Made by a program: the position numbers and the translations under genes. From contig VXOZ01000229.1 in NCBI GenBank assembly GCA_009839775.1, forward strand, positions 1 to 5,671: a stretch of DNA of 5,671 nucleotides. The letters run 5' to 3'. Source of the stretch: Chloroflexota bacterium. GTDB lineage: Bacteria > Chloroflexota > UBA11872 > VXOZ01. The notes under the pieces were generated by a model, which was not told where the DNA came from, ran no database searches, and saw only the letters and a list, made by a program, of their open reading frames with translations. This document shows positions 1 to 5,671 of this stretch, one piece after another. Position 1 is the first letter of the stretch, and each line of letters starts with the position of its first letter.

Positions 1-954
1 CTGCGGTCGAAAGTCCCCAAAGTCAATACCAATTTCCCATCTATCATCAAATTCCTGGAGATCTACGCTCGGCAATGAGTTGTAGCGGTTAAGATCACCT
101 GTCATCCCCGAATATAGAATTCTGTATTTGCGTGGGGGATCTTCCAGCCACTTCCTAATCAAAAAGCCTTCTGACTTGCACACTGAACCCTCAAATCTGA
201 TGCGTCTGCCAACTACGCTGCTATTGTTGAAGATTCGTAAACCCAAACCAGCGAAGAAAGATCTTTCAAATGTGCAGTCAATCACTTCTTGGGAATAACG
301 TGGATTCGGTGCATTTTGTATGGAAGATAGTAAAGACTTTGGACGAGGCAGGGAGAAGGTATCTTCGGGTAGACACGGATAGAGAGCCAAGGTTCGCAGG
401 ATACAGGGCGAGGGCAGAACAGTATTTGTCTCAAGGTTGGCCCATTCAAGCATGAATTGAGGTGTAGCTTCCTGCACACCTTGAATAGCCATTCTGGCAA
501 TCTCATCTGGAGTGGCCGCTCGGGTCGAACTTCCATCTCTAACGTAAACTATATCCCTCTCTAACTTGTCAAATTGCCCCTTTAAGTAAATGGGACGCTC
601 CTGTATAGGGATCTCAATAACGCCAACTTCTGAGTCATCTATCCGAATGATCCGATACGCAAATACTACTTGACGCTGAGTCTTTGAATTCACGAACTGG
701 TGGAGTTTGGCGTCATCCAAGTGCTTGTTTACGCCAACGACTTTGCTCCGTCCTCCCTTAACCTCTTCCACGCCTATCAAGATATAAGCAGTAGTCCGTC
801 GCCAAGAATTCGCAAAGGCCAGTATGTCTTTTAGTAATTCCGCTTTCTCTGTCTTGCTAGCACCTTCAAAAAGGTACTGTTTCGATTTGAAGTCGAGGGA
901 AGTCCCTTCATCCTCATGGAGAAGAGTCTCAAGAATACCTAAGTCTAATGCCAA
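1..954 (-). CDS. AlbA_2 (Schlafen-type) putative nucleic-acid-binding protein, C-terminus cut by window edge
   Basis: The reading frame is open from a TTG codon at 952-954 to the left edge: 318 codons with no stop, so the C-terminus is missing. Residues about 8-155 look like an AlbA_2 domain (PF04326, the 'Schlafen AlbA_2' or old 'AAA_4' family). The visible signs are LDFKSKQY at 20-27 after acidic residues, LLKDILAFANS at 40-50, the strand AYILIGVEE at 56-64, and YVRDGSSTRAATPDEIARM at 137-155, the usual closing segment. The remainder (about 165-318) is not recognised; 233-257 looks like beta strands. AlbA_2 domains are thought to bind nucleic acid, and the Schlafen branch includes RNA nucleases, but no activity can be assigned here. 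The TTG start is chosen because AAGGGAGG lies 7 bases upstream and an in-frame TGA (979-981) excludes a longer protein. GC is about 45% (40-45% in sampled blocks), far below the upstream gene. It follows that gene by 97 bases on the same strand and is probably co-transcribed. Confidence 0.88.
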   Translation of the reverse strand, partial: MALDLGILETLLHEDEGTSLDFKSKQYLFEGASKTEKAELLKDILAFANSWRRTTAYILIGVEEVKGGRSKVVGVNKHLDDAKLHQFVNSKTQRQVVFAYRIIRIDDSEVGVIEIPIQERPIYLKGQFDKLERDIVYVRDGSSTRAATPDEIARMAIQGVQEATPQFMLEWANLETNTVLPSPCILRTLALYPCLPEDTFSLPRPKSLLSSIQNAPNPRYSQEVIDCTFERSFFAGLGLRIFNNSSVVGRRIRFEGSVCKSEGFLIRKWLEDPPRKYRILYSGMTGDLNRYNSLPSVDLQEFDDRWEIGIDFGDFRPQ

Positions 955-961
955 CAGCCAG

Positions 962-969
962 CCTCCCTT
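962..969 (-). promoter_or_regulatory. Strong Shine-Dalgarno for the AlbA_2 gene
   Basis: The minus strand reads AAGGGAGG, nearly the full anti-16S complement, and ends 7 bases before the TTG at 952-954. A CTG at 955-957 is also in frame but only 4 bases away, so TTG is preferred. There is no ATG or GTG in frame between the upstream stop (979-981) and the conserved AlbA_2 residues. The site therefore decides the start. Confidence 0.75.
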
Positions 970-1051
970 AAGTAGCCTTCAAGTCCGGTCAATGCATGCA
1001 AGTCAATTTGCGAAGTGAATAACCATATTCTCAAAGTGCCTCAAACATCGT

Positions 1052-4000
1052 CTACAAGTCAACGATGGTTTTGGTGTCGCCGGCGGTGAGGGCGTTCATG
1101 TAGGCGAGGATGAGGTATTGGGTGCGGAATGAACCAAAGGCGGCTTGGTCTTGGCGTTGGACGATGGGGAAGGTGCTGAGGATGTAGGCGGCGTCTGGGC
1201 GGGAGATGCCGTAGAGGTGGAAGTAGCAGGCGTCGAGGCGGGCGCGGAGGTGGCGGCGCTCTTCTTCATCCCAGATGAAGGGCGGGCCGGCGTAGCCGAG
1301 GTCGCGGGCGAACGGGGCCAGGTCGTGGGCGGTGTATGTGAGCTTGAGGACGTGGTCGCGGATGAGGGCGCGGGCGGTGGTCTCTCCGAATTTGCGGTCG
1401 TAGGCGTCGGGGGCGATGACGGGGAGTTGTTCGACAACAAACCAGTTTAGGTGCTGTCCCTGAACTTTCTGGCGAGCAACGTAGTCAAGCGCGAATGAAT
1501 TAAGGCAGGCTGTCCACAGCCAAGCGTTATGAGTGTAACGGTGTAAATCACAGGAATCTGGCATTAAGAGCGGTAAAGTATTGCCAAATCCTGAGCGAGG
1601 CACGATTGAGGCAATCATGGTGCGAACATTGGTTGGGGCAGTTACGTCCTTGAAGCCTACTGCCCAGCTCAACTCCTGCGGCCATTCGATGTTTTCCTCA
1701 TAGACCCAGAACTGAGGATCCGGTAGCCAATTGGGGTCTGCATGCTGTTCAAGAAGGGAATCCCGTGGCTGGGCGGGGCGGTTCAAGTTCTCTGGGTTTA
1801 CTACGACACTCGCGGCGCGGTGGTCGAACGCCTGCACCATCTTCCCTTCATACAGTGGTAGATAGAGTTCCTTGCCGCGTTGCCAGCGGTTGCCTTGGAC
1901 GGGGTAGAAGCCCTCCTCGTCTAATTGCGCGGCGGTGCGGAAGAGGTGGGAGTCGTTGGTCATATCGAACATGCGCACGTACTTGACCGGCCAGGTTTTG
2001 CGTTCGGTGACGTCGGAGCGGTCGACGAGCACGGGGTGGCGGGCGTAGATGGCGCGGGTGATGTCGGCGTCGCGGCGGGTGCGGAAGACCGGGGCGGTGC
2101 CGGTGTTGGGGTTGACGCGGGCGAAATCGTCCGGCGTGAGCGGGAAACAGCGGTCGTCGTCCTCGATGGTCTTCTTGTCGTGCAGGAAGAAGGCGCAGGC
2201 GGTCTCGTCGAATTGCCGCGCCGTGCCGCCGACGATGAGGGCGCAGAATTTGAAGCGCGAGTCCACGTCCGGGAAGAACGGCGGCAGGTCGGTACCGAGG
2301 CGGCGGTTCTCGAAGTCGAACAATCCGGCGACGCGGCCGCGGGTGGAGACGGACTGGAAGAATTTGGCCGCGGTCTTGTCGGCGTAGATGCCGGACGGGG
2401 TGAGCAGGCCGACCAGACCCTCGGCTTTCACCAGGCGCAGGGCGCGCTCCACGAAGAGGGAGTAGAGATTGACGTCACCGCCGCCCAGCAGGGGGTAGTG
2501 GCCGGAGGCGCGCACCAGTTTGCCCAGGCCGTCGGCGCGGGCTTTGGCGGCGTCGAAATCCGCCGCCAGGGGATCGCCCTGGGCGCGCAACCCTTTGATG
2601 GCCTCGCGGCGCGCCGCCGCGGTGGGCGCGCGGGCGAGTTCCGGCGCGCGGGTGGCGAACCACTCCACCTCCTGCAGCTTGATGCGGTCCCAGGGCGGAT
2701 TGCCGATGACGGCGTCGAAGCCGCCGGCCGGACGGGCGTCCTGCCACTGCGCCCACACGCCGGGGAAGGCGACTTCCCAGTGGAGGAAGGTCTCCCGGTC
2801 GGCGATGGTCTTGGCGCGCTGCCAGAGGGTGGTGAATTCTGACGCGGAGGTGGTCTCGGCGCCGGATGCAGGTTGCGCGCTCGTGCCGTGCGAACCTGCG
2901 CTACCGGAAGATGGCGCGGCTTGCGGTTCGTCACTCCGGTGAAAACCGGAGTCCAGGGATGCGGAGGCAGATGGATTCCCCCTCACCCTAGCCCTCTCCC
3001 TCGGGGAGAGGGGACTTTCAGCGCCAGATCCGTCAGCCTGTGAAGAGAGAGCATCCGGACCATGCGCCAGGAGCTTGAACGGGTCACCATGATGTCGATC
3101 TAGAGTCTCAAGCAATGGTGCTTCAAAGGTTTCACGCTCCTTCTTCTTCATGCCCGCTGTCAGCCAGCGCAAGCCACAGAGCACGTCCAGCAGGCCGCGG
3201 AGGTCGGCAGTCGTCTCTTCAACCTCGACGAATAGCGACGCCGACTTTCGTACCTCGGATACATCAGCATCGGAGAGTAGCTCAATGTTCTTCATGCCCT
3301 CGGTGGCGGCTTCCGCGCCAGACACGGCGGACTGAACAAAGAAGCCGCCTCTCTGCCTCAATTCTCCCACTGCCTCACTGACCCGCAGGCCGAGTAAAGA
3401 ATCACCGCAGCGCAGGTGGTGGTCCAGAAACGAGAGCGGCGCGCCGACGGTGAAGCTGTGCAGCCAGAGCGCAACCTTGGCCAGTTCCACGGCCAGCGGA
3501 TTCTTGTCCACGCCGTAGATGCAGCGCTTCAGCACCATGCGCCGGATGATAGCTTGGTCGGTGAGTTGGGCCGCGTCAATCGTCCAGCGCGACTCCTCCG
3601 CCCGCCGTAAAATGTCCTGCCGCAGGGCCGCGATGCGCGCCACCAGAGGCGAAACGTAACCGTCGTCCAGCCACGCCGGCACGCCGGGCACGTATTCGAC
3701 CAGGTCGGCGATGTAATCGGAGAGGAAGTCCACGGCGGTGACGAGAAAGTGCCCGCTTCCCATAGCCGGATCGAGAATCTTTAGGTCAAGCGCGGCAACC
3801 GCCGGGTCGAGGGCTTGTAACTCCCTGAGGCGGTCCGCTTTAGTGCGCCGGTCGCGCTTGAGCTGCGCCGCTTTGGCTTCAAACGCTTGCAGGCGCTCTT
3901 CCACCAAAGGCTCCAACGTCTTTTCAACAATGAGATCAACCAGTTCCTGAGGCGTATAGAAGCTGCCGCTGTCCTTGCGGGCGTAGGGGTTGGGCCGCAG

Positions 4001-5311
4001 CGTAAGCGCGCCGTCAGCGCCCGGCACCGGCTCCCGCTCCAGCAGCCGCTCGTAGATGGAGCCAAGCTGCTGGACGGACATGTCGCGGTAGTTGACGAAC
4101 GGGCGGGACGCATCTGCTTTGGGCACGGTGCGCGTGTGACTGAGTGCATAGATGATGGGCGCGACGACGGCATCCGAGAGTCTCACGGATTCCAGCAGCG
4201 GCGCGGCGTCCGGCGCGAAGAGACCGCCGTTGTAGGGCGGCAGGCCGATGGAGGGATCGCCTTGGTCGATGAGCATGAACAGATTGGCGAGGCGGTTGTA
4301 GTAATTCGCCGCGACATCAGAAAAGGTATCCCGCGCGTCCATCCGCGCCGCAATGTGGTCACGCACGGGAATGCGCAGGCCGTAATCGTCGTAGCGGTCG
4401 TCGTTCACCGGCAAAAGGTTGCGGTCCTCGGCATAGAGGATGAAGAGGAGCCGGTAGAGGAAGATGAGGGCCGCGTGGCGAGCGGTAGCCAAGTCGTCGG
4501 ACGTTGCTGCATTCCCAGCGCCTGGGGCCGCCAGGGCGGCGACCAAACGCGGGAATACATCGGTGAAGACCACCTGCGAGAGGTCTTCCGCCACGCGCTG
4601 CTCATAGCGCCGCCCCTCGGCGATGGCATCTTCAAGGAAAGTGGTCGTGGCGCCCGCCTGCGGCGTGAAAGCAGCGCGCCGGAAGAGGAGATAGAAGGCG
4701 CGGAGAGCGTCAGCGTCAGACTCATCCGGCTGCAACAGGGCGTGCAGGTCGGCCTCATAGAAGCCGCTGGCGCGGGGACGGGCGCGGAAATCGTAGAGCC
4801 GCCAGACAGCGCCGTTTGTCAGGATGCCCCAGCGGACGTGTCCACCGGTGGCGCTCTCCGCCGTTGACAGGTACCGGAGGATCTGGCCGTGGGGCGTGCC
4901 GCGCTGCGCTCTGTCTTGTTGGTCGCGGTTGTCGAGAGGCAGGCCGTAGCGTTTGCTCTCTTGTATGACGAGCGCGTCCTGATAGCGGTCCGCGGAGCTC
5001 TGGCGCGCGTTCGCCCGGTCCTTGGCCGCCGCGTCGGCAAAAAGCAGGTGATCGGGAATGTCCTCGTTGCCTCCCGATCCTTGCTGCGGCAGGTAGTCGC
5101 CCCAATCCAATAGGCCAAGAATGGGGCGAATTATGTCTAGTTCGGTGGCGGCTTCATTGGGATGGTTGGCGTGGTTGATCCTGCTGAGTATGGTGCCAAG
5201 GGACTGTCGAAACTCGCTGAACCTCTGCGGGCTGCGCACGGACTCCTGCCAGGCCTCAGTGTCCTGAATGCCTTCGGTGAGGAAGTACTGCGTGAAGAGT
5301 TGACCGGTCAT
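1052..5311 (-). CDS. Type IIG-like restriction-modification enzyme: PD-(D/E)XK nuclease fused to N6-adenine methyltransferase (Eco57I/PglX-like)
   Basis: This 1419-residue protein is predicted to methylate adenine in a specific DNA site using S-adenosylmethionine and to cut unmodified DNA.

Domains in order: the N-terminal motif QLFTQYFLTEGI (4-15); a nuclease-like fold with E57, PD at 86-87, ESK at 118-120, the QILRY form of QxxxY at 143-147 and WGILTNGAVWRLY at 161-173; a helical section (about 200-440) with LLFILYAEDRNLLP near 288-301; then a gamma-order methyltransferase. Its motifs are X (SFYTPQEL, 450-457), I (DPAMGSGHF, 514-522), II (YGVDKNPLAVELAK, 599-612), III (CGDSLLG, 635-641) and IV (NPPW, 871-874). 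The C-terminal specificity region has YEGKMVQAFDHR (1154-1165), TNVRTMIASIVP (1227-1238) and the conserved tail ARQKVQGQHLNWFVVEQLPV (1279-1298).

No Walker A motif was seen, which argues against LlaGI-like type ISP and type I HsdR. PglX-type methylases share the methyltransferase core, but the intact nuclease motifs favour type IIG. The protein is longer than MmeI (about 920 residues), partly because of a low-complexity insert at 755-825.

ATG at 5309-5311 is the first start after an in-frame TGA (5333-5335). Its ribosome site is weak (GAAAG, 7 bases away). Confidence 0.93.
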   Translation of the reverse strand: MTGQLFTQYFLTEGIQDTEAWQESVRSPQRFSEFRQSLGTILSRINHANHPNEAATELDIIRPILGLLDWGDYLPQQGSGGNEDIPDHLLFADAAAKDRANARQSSADRYQDALVIQESKRYGLPLDNRDQQDRAQRGTPHGQILRYLSTAESATGGHVRWGILTNGAVWRLYDFRARPRASGFYEADLHALLQPDESDADALRAFYLLFRRAAFTPQAGATTTFLEDAIAEGRRYEQRVAEDLSQVVFTDVFPRLVAALAAPGAGNAATSDDLATARHAALIFLYRLLFILYAEDRNLLPVNDDRYDDYGLRIPVRDHIAARMDARDTFSDVAANYYNRLANLFMLIDQGDPSIGLPPYNGGLFAPDAAPLLESVRLSDAVVAPIIYALSHTRTVPKADASRPFVNYRDMSVQQLGSIYERLLEREPVPGADGALTLRPNPYARKDSGSFYTPQELVDLIVEKTLEPLVEERLQAFEAKAAQLKRDRRTKADRLRELQALDPAVAALDLKILDPAMGSGHFLVTAVDFLSDYIADLVEYVPGVPAWLDDGYVSPLVARIAALRQDILRRAEESRWTIDAAQLTDQAIIRRMVLKRCIYGVDKNPLAVELAKVALWLHSFTVGAPLSFLDHHLRCGDSLLGLRVSEAVGELRQRGGFFVQSAVSGAEAATEGMKNIELLSDADVSEVRKSASLFVEVEETTADLRGLLDVLCGLRWLTAGMKKKERETFEAPLLETLDRHHGDPFKLLAHGPDALSSQADGSGAESPLSPRERARVRGNPSASASLDSGFHRSDEPQAAPSSGSAGSHGTSAQPASGAETTSASEFTTLWQRAKTIADRETFLHWEVAFPGVWAQWQDARPAGGFDAVIGNPPWDRIKLQEVEWFATRAPELARAPTAAARREAIKGLRAQGDPLAADFDAAKARADGLGKLVRASGHYPLLGGGDVNLYSLFVERALRLVKAEGLVGLLTPSGIYADKTAAKFFQSVSTRGRVAGLFDFENRRLGTDLPPFFPDVDSRFKFCALIVGGTARQFDETACAFFLHDKKTIEDDDRCFPLTPDDFARVNPNTGTAPVFRTRRDADITRAIYARHPVLVDRSDVTERKTWPVKYVRMFDMTNDSHLFRTAAQLDEEGFYPVQGNRWQRGKELYLPLYEGKMVQAFDHRAASVVVNPENLNRPAQPRDSLLEQHADPNWLPDPQFWVYEENIEWPQELSWAVGFKDVTAPTNVRTMIASIVPRSGFGNTLPLLMPDSCDLHRYTHNAWLWTACLNSFALDYVARQKVQGQHLNWFVVEQLPVIAPDAYDRKFGETTARALIRDHVLKLTYTAHDLAPFARDLGYAGPPFIWDEEERRHLRARLDACYFHLYGISRPDAAYILSTFPIVQRQDQAAFGSFRTQYLILAYMNALTAGDTKTIVDL
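2868..2899. repeat. Imperfect palindrome inside the RM gene insert
   Basis: GCAGGTT at 2868-2874 faces AACCTGC at 2893-2899. CGC/GCG can extend the stem inward if one base bulges. It lies in the Ser/Gly/Ala-rich linker (about residues 805-815) beside two stronger palindromes. A 7-bp arm in GC-rich DNA can arise by chance, so it counts only as a possible third element of the cluster. Confidence 0.35.
2929..2958. repeat. Dispersed palindromic repeat in coding sequence, read as SLDSGFHRSDE
   Basis: ACTCCGGT (2933-2940) and ACCGGAGT (2945-2952) form a perfect 8-bp stem around the four-base loop GAAA (plus-strand reading). With its flanks (TCACTCC and GGAGTCCAGG) it resembles the widespread bacterial repeat whose translation is recognisable as LDSGFRRNDE, of the ATTCCC...GGGAAT inverted-repeat type. 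Here it is translated in frame as residues 785-795 of the RM enzyme, between methyltransferase motifs III and IV. Family membership rests on remembered pattern, not a search. Confidence 0.65.
2980..3015. repeat. Dispersed palindromic repeat in coding sequence, read as SPLSPRERARVRG
   Basis: CCCTCTCCC (2992-3000) and GGGAGAGGG (3004-3012) form a perfect 9-bp stem with a three-base loop TCG, preceded by CCCTCACCCTA (2980-2990). This pattern and its translation SPLSPRERARVRG are familiar from a repeat scattered between genes in many bacterial genomes. Here it lies inside the RM gene and is translated in frame as about residues 766-778. It starts 22 bases to the right of the other palindromic repeat, suggesting one composite insertion or a repeated insertion site. 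Confidence 0.7.
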
Positions 5312-5400
5312 GGCGCTGCTTTCAAATTCCCGTCAAGCCTTGCGGGCACAAGGCGGGAGAGACGGAAATCAGGTTTAGGGTTAAGGCTTGGTTCACTCAT
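5308..5400 (-). CDS. Possible 30-residue leader ORF, stop overlapping the RM start (ATGA)
   Basis: An ATG at 5398-5400 opens a frame of 30 codons whose TGA (5308-5310) overlaps the ATG of the RM gene as ATGA, the classic arrangement for translational coupling. The peptide (starting MSEPSLNPKPDF, ending GNLKAAP) is basic, proline-rich and not recognised. It has no clear ribosome site of its own and begins 30 bases after the 62-residue gene ends. The RM gene has only a weak ribosome site, which would suit coupling. It could equally be noncoding leader with a chance frame. Confidence 0.3.
   Translation of the reverse strand: MSEPSLNPKPDFRLSRLVPARLDGNLKAAP
5334..5390 (-). promoter_or_regulatory. 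Competing inverted repeats in the RM gene leader
   Basis: In the transcript, CAAGCCTT (5390-5383) can pair with AAGGCTTG (5341-5334). GCCTTG (5354-5349) can instead pair with CAAGGC (5342-5337) around a six-base loop. The shared left segment cannot form both stems, so two exclusive structures are possible just upstream of the RM start. No U-run follows, so it is not a simple terminator. A regulatory role is inferred from the geometry alone. Confidence 0.3.
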
Positions 5401-5430
5401 CTGTATGAGGCCGTTGACCGTATGCCTGTG

Positions 5431-5619
5431 TCACTGCTTTTGGGGTCGTGTCTTATAGATCCAGAACAGATTGCCGAGGACGATGGCCGCGGCGAGGGCC
5501 CAGAGGGCGGTGCCGAGGTTGGGGTCTCGGGTGAGGCCAATGCCCAGGCCTAGATAGAAAACTACAAATGCCGCTACAAAAAGCACGACGTGGGCGACGG
5601 TCTTTAGTGCTCTAGGCAT
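5431..5619 (-). CDS. Small two-pass membrane protein of unknown function
   Basis: The 62-residue protein starts MPRALKTVAHVV and ends KTRPQKQ. Two hydrophobic stretches are visible: about residues 8-29 (VAHVVLFVAAFVVFYLGLGI) and about 38-55 (TALWALAAAIVLGNLFWI). They are joined by a short polar loop, TRDPNLG. Positive residues at both ends suggest both termini face the cytoplasm. No catalytic or binding motif is present and no family is assigned. Upstream of the ATG (5617-5619) only a poor ribosome site is visible. An in-frame TAA a few codons upstream rules out a longer version. The ordered hydrophobic pattern and basic tail look like a real protein, not a chance frame. It lies 119 bases upstream of the RM gene on the same strand and may share its transcript, but it could be unrelated. 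Confidence 0.65.
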   Translation of the reverse strand: MPRALKTVAHVVLFVAAFVVFYLGLGIGLTRDPNLGTALWALAAAIVLGNLFWIYKTRPQKQ

Positions 5620-5671
5620 GATCTTGATTAGATCTTCATTGAGGCAAGCTACGAAACGTCCTCATCCAGAC

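Noticed and set aside
282..536. Minus-strand 84-codon frame starting at ATG 534-536
   Set aside because: It overlaps the AlbA_2 gene in another frame, and the AlbA_2 frame contains clear family motifs. I considered a frameshift, but the AlbA_2 frame stays open to the edge.
1016..1044. Possible promoter for the AlbA_2 gene: TTGAGG, 17-base gap, TATTCA on the minus strand
   Set aside because: The spacing is ideal, but the -10 matches only three of six positions. This is too weak to call in an AT-richer gap.
999..1062. TTGACTTG occurs twice on the minus strand (1055-1062 and 999-1006)
   Set aside because: Two 8-base copies 49 bases apart may be chance. No third copy or symmetry was seen to suggest an operator or attachment site.
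1925..2842. Long plus-strand open frame (305 codons) opposite the RM gene
   Set aside because: Its translation is Gly/Ala/Val/Arg-rich with no motif, and it lies opposite well-conserved methyltransferase coding. It is a GC-driven antisense shadow.
3887..4867. Long plus-strand open frame (326 codons) opposite the RM gene
   Set aside because: It is antisense to conserved segments (SFYTP, the helical domain and the nuclease QxxxY). The composition is typical of shadow frames in high-GC DNA, and no domain is recognisable.
5337..5354. Factor-independent terminator after the 62-residue gene
   Set aside because: The stem is only 6 bp and no T-run follows on the transcribed strand. It fits a leader hairpin better than a terminator.
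5371..5384. Telomere-like string TTTAGGGTTA on the plus strand
   Set aside because: There is a single copy in a bacterial coding context. It is coincidental.

Overview
The window comes from a bacterial chromosome or large accessory element. All supported genes lie on the minus strand and read right to left: a 62-residue membrane protein (5431-5619), a possible 30-codon leader ORF (5308-5400), a 1419-residue restriction-modification enzyme (1052-5311), and a Schlafen-type AlbA_2 protein that runs off the left edge (1-954). The host cannot be named from sequence alone. Much of the large gene is GC-rich (hand counts of 65-77% in several 60-base blocks), and it carries two palindromic repeats of kinds known to be scattered through many bacterial genomes. 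This fits a high-GC bacterium but does not separate Proteobacteria, Chloroflexota or other lineages.

The central gene combines an N-terminal PD-(D/E)XK nuclease-like domain (PD at 86-87, ESK at 118-120, QxxxY at 143-147) with a gamma-order N6-adenine methyltransferase (SFYTP, DPAMGSGHF, NPPW) and a C-terminal specificity region. This is the layout of a type IIG enzyme with cutting, modification and recognition in one chain. No helicase motif was seen. Between methyltransferase motifs III and IV it carries a Ser/Gly/Ala/Pro-rich stretch (about residues 755-825). In the DNA, this stretch holds at least two unrelated palindromic repeats that are read through in frame.

Downstream, after 97 bases, a gene of about 45% GC starts with TTG behind a near-perfect ribosome binding site. 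Its first 155 residues form an AlbA_2 domain. The sharp drop in GC suggests that the two genes have different histories, although they are arranged as one transcription unit. Pairing a single-chain restriction-modification enzyme with an AlbA_2 protein suggests a defence-island module. That role is inferred.

Upstream, the segment 5308-5400 could encode a short peptide whose stop overlaps the enzyme start (ATGA). It also contains mutually exclusive inverted repeats that could act as a translational control element. No RNA genes, CRISPR arrays, transposases or convincing factor-independent terminators were found.
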